Notes: generated by a model not told the origin, from the letters alone. A stretch of DNA of 9,361 nt from an uncultured Oscillospiraceae bacterium (GCA_900759385.1 CAAEUZ010000132.1:1-9361); one strand, 5' to 3'. Shown: positions 1 through 7,177, counted from the stretch's first letter. Program-made: numbers and translations.

Positions 1-1
1 A

Positions 2-67
2 ATTCTGCCGTCCCCGCTGCTGTTTTTCCCTTTCGCGACGCGCGAAGATGTGTTTATCAAACTGTAG
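2..67 (+). CDS. Possible C-terminal end of an upstream gene (partial)
   Basis: One plus-strand frame is open from the window edge to a TAG at 65-67 and gives 21 residues ending in FATREDVFIKL. Its mix of hydrophobic and charged residues looks more protein-like than the two other frames here. If real, this gene converges on the minus-strand LysR gene. No start, domain or family can be seen, so this is a weak call that rests on composition alone. Confidence 0.25.
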   Translation: MLPSPLLFFPFATREDVFIKL

Positions 68-81
68 GTTCCATGCAAATT

Positions 82-99
82 ATCTATGGTTAAATAGAT
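82..99. repeat. Inverted repeat ATCTAT-N6-ATAGAT
   Basis: The perfect 6-bp arms lie at 82-87 and 94-99. The element sits just beyond the stop codon of the LysR gene, in A+T-rich sequence. The half-site TCTAT/ATAGA also occurs, in the opposite arrangement, in the LysR box at 1074-1088. It could be a protein binding site or a weak hairpin between converging genes; no U-tract follows it. Confidence 0.4.
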
Positions 100-115
100 G
101 ACAATTATGTTGTCA
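99..115. repeat. Inverted repeat TGACAA-N5-TTGTCA
   Basis: A 17-bp palindrome with perfect 6-bp arms at 99-104 and 110-115. It abuts the preceding palindrome and shares one base with it. On the minus strand it is followed by A+T-rich sequence, so a weak terminator for the LysR gene is possible, but the stem is poor in G+C. An operator for a gene outside the window is the alternative. Confidence 0.4.
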
Positions 116-126
116 AAATCACAACC

Positions 127-1038
127 CTATTTTGCAGCATTCTGCCCAATATAGGCCGAACAGGTCTCCAGAACATAGCGGCGGAAGCTGCTGACGGCCG
201 GGGACATGAAGCCGCGCCGGTCGTTTATCATGTAGAAGTTGCGCTCCCAGCTGGGGCTGGCCAGCTGGATTATTTTAACGTCCAGGCGCAGCAGGATGTC
301 CATATACGGTACTATGCCTATGCCGAAGCCCCTGGCGACCAGCCCGGCAACCACCTGATCCTCGGCGGTCTCGTAGGCTATGCGCGGCGAGGCGCCTATG
401 CGCTCGAAGAGCTCGTCCACCACCCCGCGCATACCTGACCCCCTGGAAAAGAACACCTGTGGATATGGCAGTGTCTCCTCCAGGTTGACGCTGTGCCTGC
501 GCGAGAGCGGGTGCCCGCGGGGGACTATGAGCACAATGTCCTGATTAGTGACCGCAACGGCCTCAAAATTCTCCTCTTCGGGCGGTTTTGAGGCGAAAAC
601 CAGGTCATACCGGCGCTCTGTCAACCCGGCCAGCAGGTCTCCCGTCAGGCCCGTACCGGTGGAAAACGTGAACTCGATGTCCCGGCCGGGGTTGCGTTCT
701 AGGAACCCGCGCGCGAGACCCGGCACGAATTCCACGCCCAGCGTGCGCAGAAAACCCAGCCTGATGAGGCCCTCCCCCCGCGCCTCGCGCTTGAGCACGT
801 CCACGCCGGAATCGAGCACCGATAGGGCGCTCTCCGCCGTCTCCAGGAACTGCTCACCGAAACGGGTGAGCTCCGTGTTGCGCCCGGTGCGCTCAAAGAG
901 CGGCAGGCCCAGCTCATTCTCCAGCTGGTTTATGGCATGGCTGAGGCTCGGCTGCGTGATGCAGAGCTCCTCCGCCGCGCGCGTATAGTGTTTTGTGTGG
1001 GCCAGCTTGACAAAATAGCGCAGATGAAACAGGTTCAT
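127..1038 (-). CDS. LysR-family transcriptional regulator, QuiR-like
   Basis: This 303-residue protein has the usual length of a LysR-type regulator. Residues 2-61 form the winged helix-turn-helix, with the typical LRYF start, an AAEELCITQPSLSHAINQLE helix-turn-helix core and the wing segment LFERTGRNTELT. Residues from about 90 to 295 form the periplasmic-binding-like effector domain. The start is fixed by AGGAGG on the minus strand at 1045-1050, seven bases before the ATG. It is divergent from an operon of shikimate dehydrogenases and a likely dehydroshikimate dehydratase, so its co-inducer is probably shikimate or quinate, as for QuiR in Listeria. That effector is inferred from context; the family assignment is firm. 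The T-N11-A box in the divergent gap lies just upstream of its own -10 element, which fits autorepression. Confidence 0.93.
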   Translation of the reverse strand: MNLFHLRYFVKLAHTKHYTRAAEELCITQPSLSHAINQLENELGLPLFERTGRNTELTRFGEQFLETAESALSVLDSGVDVLKREARGEGLIRLGFLRTLGVEFVPGLARGFLERNPGRDIEFTFSTGTGLTGDLLAGLTERRYDLVFASKPPEEENFEAVAVTNQDIVLIVPRGHPLSRRHSVNLEETLPYPQVFFSRGSGMRGVVDELFERIGASPRIAYETAEDQVVAGLVARGFGIGIVPYMDILLRLDVKIIQLASPSWERNFYMINDRRGFMSPAVSSFRRYVLETCSAYIGQNAAK

Positions 1039-1058
1039 ATAACCCCTCCTGTGGCCTT

Positions 1059-1064
1059 ATTCTA
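1059..1064 (-). promoter_or_regulatory. Extended -10 element of the LysR gene promoter
   Basis: On the minus strand the hexamer TAGAAT is preceded by TGG, which makes an extended -10 (TGn) element. No good -35 is visible at 16-18 bases. Transcription would start near 1052, leaving a leader of about 14 bases that holds the AGGAGG ribosome binding site. The LysR box at 1074-1088 falls between the -10 and -35 positions, where bound regulator would block this promoter. Confidence 0.5.
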
Positions 1065-1073
1065 CCATTTTCG

Positions 1074-1088
1074 ATAGAACAAATCTAT
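1074..1088. promoter_or_regulatory. LysR-type operator (T-N11-A palindrome)
   Basis: ATAGA-ACAAA-TCTAT is a perfect 5-bp inverted repeat that contains the LysR-family T-N11-A signature (T at 1075, A at 1087). Its centre is about 64 bases upstream of the predicted start of the rightward operon, the classical position of a LysR recognition site. It also overlaps the regulator's own promoter. One protein could therefore activate the operon and repress itself. Confidence 0.65.
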
Positions 1089-1109
1089 AGTTTCTCAAAA
1101 TTTATTTAT

Positions 1110-1138
1110 TTGTTAATAATTCGTCACAGTGCTATGCT
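1110..1138 (+). promoter_or_regulatory. Predicted promoter of the shikimate operon
   Basis: TTGTTA at 1110-1115 and TATGCT at 1133-1138 are separated by 17 bases, and TGC just before the -10 makes it an extended -10 element. The start site would fall near 1145, about 38 bases before the first ATG. Both hexamers deviate from consensus, as expected for a promoter that needs an activator, and the LysR box lies at about -64. Confidence 0.55.
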
Positions 1139-1182
1139 CAGAGCACAGATAACCGGCCGAGAGGCGGAAAGGACCAAGAGAC

Positions 1183-2046
1183 ATGAACATTGACGGACAC
1201 ACCAGACTGCTCGGGCTCATAGGGACGCCCGTGGGTCACTCCAAATCCCCCGCGATGTACAACTACTGCTTTGAGAAGTACGGCCTCAACTGCGCCTACC
1301 TCGCCTTTGACGTCCCCATGGAGAAGGTCGCCGACGCCATAAACGCCCTGCGCACCTTCAACGTCATGGGCGCTAACGTGACCATGCCGCTCAAGAATGC
1401 GGTCATTCCGTATCTGGACGAGGTCAGCCCCGCCTCCCTCGCCATCGGCGCGGTCAACACCATAGTAAATAAGGACGGCAAGCTCACCGGCTACGTCACC
1501 GACGGCATGGGCTACACCGGCGAGCTGCGCCGCGGCGGCGTTGAAATCGCCGGCAAGACCGTCACCCTGCTCGGCGCGGGCGGAGCCGCCAGCGCGATCG
1601 CGATTGAGGCCGCCCTGGAGGGCGCCAGGGAGCTCCGGGTGTTCAACAAGCGCGACGCCTTCTGGGACAGGGCGCTGCACAACCTGGAGACCATCGGCAA
1701 GGCCGCTCCCGGGTGCAAGATAAGCCTCAACGACCTCGACGACGCGGACGCGCTCCGCGCCAGCATAGATACGAGCGACATCCTCACCAACGCCACCCGC
1801 GTGGGCATGAAGCCCATGGATGATGTCAGCCTCATCACAGACGTCACGATGTTCCGTCCCGACCTCATCGTCACGGACGTTGTGTACGACCCGCAGGAGA
1901 CCAGGCTGCTGCGCGAGGCCAAAGCCGCCGGCTGCCGCACCTTTGACGGCCTGGGCATGCTGGTCGAGCAGGGCGCCGCCAGCTTCAAGCTCTACACCGG
2001 CCTTGAGATGCCCGTGGACGAAGTCTGCGACGCCATCTACAAATAA
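1183..2046 (+). CDS. YdiB-like quinate/shikimate dehydrogenase (first paralogue)
   Basis: This 287-residue enzyme has the two-domain shikimate dehydrogenase fold and should interconvert shikimate and 3-dehydroshikimate, possibly also quinate and 3-dehydroquinate. Visible active-site residues match YdiB numbering: S20 and S22 in HSKSP, Y39, K71 (catalytic Lys in TMPLK), N92 in VNTIV, and T106-D107 (catalytic Asp) in TDG. The nucleotide motif GAGGAA is at 131-136, followed by FNKRD (154-158). D158 is where YdiB has an Asp that favours NAD(H). Val105 replaces the usual Asn of the N-T-D-G motif, which is odd. The ribosome binding site AAAGGA (1168-1173) lies nine bases before the ATG. It is the first gene of the operon and the MFS gene follows after 18 bases. 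A catabolic, oxidative role is inferred from context. A housekeeping AroE role is less likely, because the sequence is nearer YdiB and there are two copies. Confidence 0.9.
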   Translation: MNIDGHTRLLGLIGTPVGHSKSPAMYNYCFEKYGLNCAYLAFDVPMEKVADAINALRTFNVMGANVTMPLKNAVIPYLDEVSPASLAIGAVNTIVNKDGKLTGYVTDGMGYTGELRRGGVEIAGKTVTLLGAGGAASAIAIEAALEGARELRVFNKRDAFWDRALHNLETIGKAAPGCKISLNDLDDADALRASIDTSDILTNATRVGMKPMDDVSLITDVTMFRPDLIVTDVVYDPQETRLLREAKAAGCRTFDGLGMLVEQGAASFKLYTGLEMPVDEVCDAIYK

Positions 2047-2064
2047 GAGAGCGAGGAAAAAGAG

Positions 2065-3282
2065 ATGAGCATGAAGAAATATTACCCCACAGCCTTCGCG
2101 CTGTACATGACCTACTTCGTCCTCGGCGTGGCCGGGTCCATCATGGGCCAGTACAAGCAGGAACTCGCCGGGCTCTGGGGCAGCGCCGTACTGGCTGACG
2201 GCACCTACGACGTCTCCGGCGTCCTGGCGGTCATCGCCGCGCTGGGCCTCGGCCGCCTCATCAGCTACCCCTTCGCGGGCCCCATCTCCGACCGCTTCGG
2301 CCGCCGTGTCCCCGCCCTGGTGGGCTGCGCGCTGTACTTCATCTTCTTCGCGGCCGTGTGCTTCACCCACAATTATGTGCTCGCCTACATACTCGGCATC
2401 GTCTCCGGCGCGGCCAACGGCTTCCTTGATGTCAGCATCACGCCCAGCTGCATGGAGATATTCAAGGAAAAAGGCACTATAGCGAACATATTCACCAAGC
2501 TTTCAATTTCCATCGCGCAGTTCCTGCTGCCCTTTGCCATCGGTTTTGTGGCGGCGGAAAGCCTGCCCTTCTCCACCATCTTCCTCTTCTGCGCCGGGCT
2601 GATTGCAGTGGTCGGCATCGCGCTCATCTTCCTGCCCTTCCCGCCGTATGAGCGCGTGGTCAAGGTCAAGGGCGAGAAGAAAAAGGAACACATGAAGTTC
2701 ACCCCCAGCGCCATCATCCTTATCATCCTCGGCTTCACCACCTCCACCACCTTCATGATCTGGCTCAACTGCTATCAGGAGCTGGCCATATCCTACGGCA
2801 TCGCCGACCCCAGCCGCGTCCAGTCCCTGTACTCCATAGGCATCGTGCTGGCTCTCTTCGTGAACGCGGCCCTGCTCGCCAAGGGCCTCAAGCCCAGCAA
2901 GATCCTCGTCATCTACCCCAGCGTCGCCGCCGTCACCCTTGTGGCCGTGCTGCTCATACAGCAGGGCTGGATATGCTACCCCGCCGGCTTCCTGATGGGC
3001 TTCTTCGCCGCGGGCGGCGTGCTGCAGCTCGTGACCAGCGTCGCGGTGGAGATGTTCCCCAGGAACCGCGCCGTCATGACCAGCATCGTCATGATCTCCA
3101 GTTCCATAGCCAACTACGCCGTGCTCAGTATAGCCGGCCTGCTGACCAGTATCGGCGGCGCGAACGGCCCGAGGCTCATCATGCTCTTCAACATCGCCGT
3201 GACCGTTATCGGCATCATCCTTGCCGTCATACTGAACGCCCGCTTCGACAAGGACTTCCAGAGAGATACCGCAAATAACTGA
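2065..3282 (+). CDS. MFS transporter, YdiM/YdiN-like (probable shikimate/quinate uptake)
   Basis: This 405-residue membrane protein has about twelve hydrophobic segments in two halves, split by a charged cytoplasmic loop at about 195-211 that holds KVKGEKKKEHMK. The MFS signature between helices 2 and 3 is seen at 72-81 (GPISDRFGRR), preceded by GLGRLIS. A glycine-rich stretch FAAGGVLQL (314-322) and a following MFPRNRAVMTSI segment resemble E. coli YdiN. In E. coli the ydiM and ydiN genes adjoin ydiB, the quinate/shikimate dehydrogenase gene, and the same pairing is seen here. The substrate is therefore inferred to be shikimate, quinate or a similar hydroxylated cyclohexane carboxylate. The ATG at 2065 has GAGG eight bases upstream; a second in-frame ATG two codons later is possible. 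It lies 18 bases after the dehydrogenase gene, so the two are almost certainly co-transcribed. Confidence 0.88.
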   Translation: MSMKKYYPTAFALYMTYFVLGVAGSIMGQYKQELAGLWGSAVLADGTYDVSGVLAVIAALGLGRLISYPFAGPISDRFGRRVPALVGCALYFIFFAAVCFTHNYVLAYILGIVSGAANGFLDVSITPSCMEIFKEKGTIANIFTKLSISIAQFLLPFAIGFVAAESLPFSTIFLFCAGLIAVVGIALIFLPFPPYERVVKVKGEKKKEHMKFTPSAIILIILGFTTSTTFMIWLNCYQELAISYGIADPSRVQSLYSIGIVLALFVNAALLAKGLKPSKILVIYPSVAAVTLVAVLLIQQGWICYPAGFLMGFFAAGGVLQLVTSVAVEMFPRNRAVMTSIVMISSSIANYAVLSIAGLLTSIGGANGPRLIMLFNIAVTVIGIILAVILNARFDKDFQRDTANN

Positions 3283-3316
3283 GAGACAGAGAAATAACTT
3301 AGGGAGGAAAACAAAA

Positions 3317-4162
3317 ATGAGCAAGACCAATCCCATAACTGTAAGCAGCTGGACGCTCGGCGACCAGTGCAGGTTTGAAGAGCGCGTCGCCGCGGCGAAG
3401 GCCGCCGGCTTCGAGGGCATCGGCCTGCGCGCCGAGACCTATGTGGACGCCCTCGCCGAGGGCCTGCACGACGAGGACATCCTCGCCATCCTCAAGAAGT
3501 ACGATATCGCCGTGACCGAGGTCGAGTACATCACCCTCTGGGCTGAGGACCACCGCAGCTACGAGCAGATGTACAAGGAGCAGATCTGCTTCCACATGTG
3601 CGAGCTCTTCGGCGTGAACCACATCAACTGCGGCCTCATGGAGAAGTACTCCGTCGAGCACGACGCCAGGAAGCTCGCCGAGCTCTGCCAGAGGGCCGGC
3701 AAGTACACCATCGGTGTGGAGCCCATGCCCTACAGCGGCATCCCCGATGTGCGCACCGGCTGGGCCATAGTCAAGGCCAGCGGCGCCGCCAACGCCAAGC
3801 TCATCCTCGACTCCTGGCACTGGATCCGCGCCAACCAGCCCTTCGACCTGGAGCTGCTCGCCGACATCCCGGCTGAGAAGATAGTCTCCATCCAGCTCAA
3901 CGACGTCCTCGCCCACCCCTACGCCAAGGTCGTGCTCCGCGACGAGAGCATGCACGAGCGCGTCCTGCCCGGTAAGGGCTGCGGCGACACCGCCGGCTTC
4001 GTGAAGATGATTAAGGAAAAGGGCGTTGACCCCAAGGTCGTCGGCGTGGAGGTCATCAATGACGAGATTCTCTCCACCGGCGTCGCCAACGCCGCCAGGG
4101 TGAACTTTGAGGCCACCCAGGAAGTGCTCAAGGCCGTCTGGCCCGAGATGTGCGCTGAGTAA
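3317..4162 (+). CDS. TIM-barrel sugar phosphate isomerase/epimerase family protein, probable 3-dehydroshikimate dehydratase
   Basis: This 281-residue protein belongs to the AP-endonuclease-2-like TIM-barrel superfamily. Candidate divalent-metal ligands at strand ends are E135 (GVEPMP), D165 and H168 (LDSWHW), Q193 (SIQLND) and E245 (GVEVIND). RVLPGKGCGD (215-224) is a variant of the common PGEGxxD loop. The superfamily includes the metal-dependent 3-dehydroshikimate dehydratases QuiC and AsbF, which turn 3-dehydroshikimate into protocatechuate. Lying between two shikimate dehydrogenase genes makes that role the best guess. A sugar or inositol isomerase cannot be excluded from sequence alone. 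The ribosome binding site AGGGAGG at 3301-3307 is strong, nine bases before the ATG. The MFS gene ends 34 bases upstream. No 3-dehydroquinate dehydratase lies in the window, so shikimate is a likelier entry substrate than quinate. Confidence 0.78.
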   Translation: MSKTNPITVSSWTLGDQCRFEERVAAAKAAGFEGIGLRAETYVDALAEGLHDEDILAILKKYDIAVTEVEYITLWAEDHRSYEQMYKEQICFHMCELFGVNHINCGLMEKYSVEHDARKLAELCQRAGKYTIGVEPMPYSGIPDVRTGWAIVKASGAANAKLILDSWHWIRANQPFDLELLADIPAEKIVSIQLNDVLAHPYAKVVLRDESMHERVLPGKGCGDTAGFVKMIKEKGVDPKVVGVEVINDEILSTGVANAARVNFEATQEVLKAVWPEMCAE

Positions 4163-4167
4163 TTAGA

Positions 4168-4202
4168 GTGTTCCCTTCCGCTCCCGCCCCGGAAGGGAAC
4201 AC
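4168..4202 (+). other. Strong 12-bp hairpin between operon genes, no U-tract
   Basis: GTGTTCCCTTCC (4168-4179) pairs perfectly with GGAAGGGAACAC (4191-4202) around an 11-base C-rich loop. It starts six bases after the dehydratase stop codon. CTGAGAG follows instead of a run of T, so it is not a typical intrinsic terminator. It could protect the 3' end of the first three-gene message, set the dosage of the two downstream genes, or cause partial termination. Confidence 0.7.
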
Positions 4203-4249
4203 CTGAGAGAACTGCATTACCTTTTAAAACTTAAATGGAGGACAATACC

Positions 4250-5119
4250 ATGAACATAGACGGACACACCAGGATGTACTGCCTCATCGGCAGCCCCGTG
4301 GAGCACAGCGGCTCCCCCGCCATGTATAACTACAGCTTTGACCGCCTGGGCATCAACAGCGCCTACCTCGCCTACGACGTGCCCCTGGAGAAGACCGGGG
4401 AGGCCGTCGCCGCGCTCAAGCTGCTCGGCTGCGGTGGCTTCAACGTCACCATGCCCTGCAAGACCGAGGTCACCAAGTACCTCGACCGCCTCAGCCCCGC
4501 CTGCGAGCTCATCGGCGCGAGCAACTGCGTCGTGGTCGAGCCCGACGGCACCCTCACCGGCCACAACACCGACGGTCTGGGCTTCGTCGCCAACCTGCGC
4601 GTCCACGGCGTGGATGTGAAGGGCGCGAAGATGGTCGTCCTCGGCGCCGGCGGCGCGGCCACCGCCGTCACCATGCAGTCCGCCGTTGACGGCGCGAGCG
4701 AGATCCACATCTTCAACCGCAAGGGCTACACCTTCTACCCCAACGCAGAGCTGACCGTGAAGAAGATTACCGAGCGCATCCCGGGCTGCAAGGCCACCGT
4801 CACCGACCTCTTCGACACCGAGGCCCTGGCCGAGGCCGTGAAGAACTGCGACATACTCGTCAACGCCACCAAGGTCGGCATGGCCCCACTGGACAAGGAG
4901 ACCCTCATCGACAAGAGTCTCTTCCGCCCTGACCTCATCGTCTGCGACACGGTGTACAACCCCAAGGAGACCCGCATGATCGTCGAGGCCAAGGAGGCCG
5001 GGGTCAGGGCCGCTATCGGCGGCATCGGCATGCTGCTGCGCCAGGGCGTGGAGGGCTTCCGCCTCTACACCGGCCAGGAGATGCCCGCCGACGAGGTTAT
5101 GGACAAGTTTTTCGCCTGA
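4250..5119 (+). CDS. YdiB-like shikimate dehydrogenase (second paralogue)
   Basis: This 289-residue paralogue of the first dehydrogenase shares the opening MNIDGHTR and much of the rest. Active-site residues are all present: S20 and S22 (HSGSP), K71 (TMPCK), N92, and a normal NTDG with N106, T107 and D108. The GAGGAA nucleotide loop is at 132-137. The following segment FNRKG (155-159) lacks the acidic residue of the first paralogue and carries R157 and K158, which suggests NADP(H) preference. An ATG at 4235 overlaps the ribosome binding site GGAGG (4237-4241), so the ATG at 4250, nine bases after it and matching the first paralogue, is the start. The gene follows the 4168-4202 hairpin. It may act on the same substrate with another cofactor, or on a reduced ring product. 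Family is certain; exact substrate is not. Confidence 0.9.
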   Translation: MNIDGHTRMYCLIGSPVEHSGSPAMYNYSFDRLGINSAYLAYDVPLEKTGEAVAALKLLGCGGFNVTMPCKTEVTKYLDRLSPACELIGASNCVVVEPDGTLTGHNTDGLGFVANLRVHGVDVKGAKMVVLGAGGAATAVTMQSAVDGASEIHIFNRKGYTFYPNAELTVKKITERIPGCKATVTDLFDTEALAEAVKNCDILVNATKVGMAPLDKETLIDKSLFRPDLIVCDTVYNPKETRMIVEAKEAGVRAAIGGIGMLLRQGVEGFRLYTGQEMPADEVMDKFFA

Positions 5120-5232
5120 GCAGCCGCCGGCAGGATGGGCCTGTGCGCCGCCGCGCCGGAGCCTCGCCCACCGCTTCCGCCTTCACAGGTATCACACACG
5201 AGAGTTCAGGTTAAATGAGAGGAGATATACAC

Positions 5233-7170
5233 ATGAACCGCAGATTCCCGACTATGTTTTCCCCCATCCAGATAGGCACTGTCACCGTCCCCAACCGCTT
5301 CGTCGTGCCTCCCATGGGCAATAACTTCGCCAACACTGACGGCACCCTGTCCGACCGCAGCGCTGCCTATTACGAGGCCCGCGCCAAGGGCGGCTTCGGC
5401 CTCATCACCATCGAGTCCACCGTCGTCTATGAGCAGGCCAAGGGCGGCCCGCGCAAGCCCTGCCTCTTCAATGACGCCGTCATCCCCAGCTTCAAGAACG
5501 TGGCCGACCGCTGTCACGCCTACGGGGCCAAGGTGAGTATCCAGCTCCAGCACGCCGGCCCCGAAGGCAACAGCAAGCTCACCGGCTACCCGCTCAAGGC
5601 CGCTTCCGCCATCGCCCCCAGCGACGGCCGCGAGATCCCCGAGGCCATGCCCACTGAGGAGGTCTACAGGCTCATCGAGTGCTACGGCGACGCCGCCCGC
5701 CGTGCCCAGCTTGCCGGCATCGACATGGTCGAGGTCCACTGCGCCCACGGCTATCTCGTCAGCACCTTCGTCTCCGCCCGCACCAACAAGCGCACCGACG
5801 AGTTCGGCGGCTGCTTCGAGAACCGCATGCGCCTGCCCAGGCTGATAATCGAGAACATCCGCCGCAAGACCGGCGGCAACATGCCCATACTCTGCCGCAT
5901 CAACGCCCGCGACGAGGGCGACGGCGGCATGGACGTGCACGACGCCGCCGCCATGGCCGCCTACCTCGAGACCGAGTGCGGCGTGGACGCCATCCACGTC
6001 TCCCGCTCCATCCACATCCACGACGAGTTCATGTGGGCACCCAACATCACCCACGGCGGCTTCAACGCCGAGCTGGTCACCGAGATCAAGCGCGCCGTCA
6101 GTGTCCCCGTCATCATTGTCGGCCGCTTCACCGAGCCGCAGTACGCCGAGCTGCTCGTCAAGCAGGGCCGCGCCGACCTGGTCGCCTTCGGCCGCCAGAG
6201 CATAGCCGACCCCGAGATGCCCAACAAGGCCCGCAACGGCCAGCTCGAGCAGCTCACCCCCTGCATTGCCTGCCTGCTCGGCTGCGTGCCGAACATGCTC
6301 CGCGGCAACCCCATCACCTGCGCCATGAACCCCGCCGTCGGCCGCGAGAGCGAGGTCAAGCCCGCCGAGGTGAAGAAGAACGTCGTCGTCATCGGCGGCG
6401 GCCCCGGCGGCCTGTACGCCGCCACGATGTGCGCCAGGCGCGGACACAGCGTGACCCTCATTGAGAAGGACGCCGAACTGGGCGGCCACTTCCTGGTCGC
6501 CTCCTATCCTCCCGGAAAGGGCGAGATCTCCGGCGCCATCCGCAGCATGATCGTCAACTGCCGTCTCGCCGGCGTGGACATCCGCACCAACACCGAGGCC
6601 ACGGCTGAACTCATCTCTGAGCTGAAGCCCGACGCCGCCATCGTCGCCACCGGCTCCGTGCCGCTGCGCCTGCCCATCCCCGGTCTGGCCGACTGCGGCT
6701 GCGTCACCGCCGAGGACATGCTCACCGGCAAGGTTGACGTCGGCCACCGCGTGCTGGTCGTCGGCGGCGGCATGGTCGGCTGCGAGGCCGCCGAGTTCCT
6801 CACCGAGCGCGAGCACCCCGTGGACATGATAGAGATGAAGCCGGTCATCGGCGAGGACATAGTCCCCGAGGCCCGCAAGTACATCATGGCCAACCTCGAA
6901 AAGCACAAGGTGCTGCAGCGCGTCAACGCCCGCGTCAAGCAGTTCTATGCCGACGGCGTGGACTTCACCGACACCGTCACCGGCGAGGACGGCTCCCTGC
7001 GCGGCTACGACAGCGTCGTGCTGGCCATGGGCTATCGCTCCAACAACACGCTTGAGGAGAAGCTCCGCGAGCTCGTGCCCCAGGTCATCGTCATCGGCGA
7101 GGCCCGCCAGGCCCCCGGCAACTCCATGGAAGCCACCGGCGACGCCTTCAACGCCGCCCTCTCCATCTGA
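5233..7170 (+). CDS. FMN/FAD/4Fe-4S enoate reductase (2,4-dienoyl-CoA reductase / BaiCD type)
   Basis: This 645-residue flavoenzyme has the full three-part architecture. Residues 1-330 are an Old Yellow Enzyme TIM barrel that binds FMN (VEVHCAHGYL at 166-175, RTDEFGG at 187-193). A 4Fe-4S motif follows with all four cysteines in the C-x2-C-x3-C-x11-C pattern (C344, C347, C351, C363). A FAD Rossmann motif (VVVIGGGPGG at 384-393) and an NAD(P)H motif (VLVVGGGMVG at 507-516) come next. Relatives reduce C=C bonds conjugated to a carbonyl, such as enoyl-CoA, 2-enoates and bile acid 3-oxo-enes. Here the natural target would be the enone of 3-dehydroshikimate or a related ring. That substrate is inferred from the neighbours. 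The ATG at 5215 is upstream of the ribosome binding site GAGGAG (5218-5223), so the ATG at 5233 is preferred. The 113-base gap before it holds no gene that I can see. Confidence 0.9.
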   Translation: MNRRFPTMFSPIQIGTVTVPNRFVVPPMGNNFANTDGTLSDRSAAYYEARAKGGFGLITIESTVVYEQAKGGPRKPCLFNDAVIPSFKNVADRCHAYGAKVSIQLQHAGPEGNSKLTGYPLKAASAIAPSDGREIPEAMPTEEVYRLIECYGDAARRAQLAGIDMVEVHCAHGYLVSTFVSARTNKRTDEFGGCFENRMRLPRLIIENIRRKTGGNMPILCRINARDEGDGGMDVHDAAAMAAYLETECGVDAIHVSRSIHIHDEFMWAPNITHGGFNAELVTEIKRAVSVPVIIVGRFTEPQYAELLVKQGRADLVAFGRQSIADPEMPNKARNGQLEQLTPCIACLLGCVPNMLRGNPITCAMNPAVGRESEVKPAEVKKNVVVIGGGPGGLYAATMCARRGHSVTLIEKDAELGGHFLVASYPPGKGEISGAIRSMIVNCRLAGVDIRTNTEATAELISELKPDAAIVATGSVPLRLPIPGLADCGCVTAEDMLTGKVDVGHRVLVVGGGMVGCEAAEFLTEREHPVDMIEMKPVIGEDIVPEARKYIMANLEKHKVLQRVNARVKQFYADGVDFTDTVTGEDGSLRGYDSVVLAMGYRSNNTLEEKLRELVPQVIVIGEARQAPGNSMEATGDAFNAALSI

Positions 7171-7177
7171 CTCTCTC

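Noticed and set aside
1138..2370. A 410-residue open frame on the minus strand
   Set aside because: It crosses the whole first dehydrogenase gene and part of the transporter gene, has a biased composition with no recognisable motif, and would run through the operon promoter region.
4235..4249. An earlier in-frame ATG for the second dehydrogenase
   Set aside because: That ATG overlaps the GGAGG ribosome binding site of the ATG at 4250, and the later start gives the same MNIDGHTR opening as the paralogue.
5215..5232. An earlier in-frame ATG for the enoate reductase
   Set aside because: The GAGGAG ribosome binding site lies inside the extra codons and serves the ATG at 5233.
5206..6906. A 566-residue open frame on the minus strand
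   Set aside because: It lies opposite the enoate reductase, which has all flavin and iron-sulfur motifs. The minus-strand product is a low-complexity Gly/Ala/Asp/Val/His mixture typical of a shadow frame in G+C-rich DNA.
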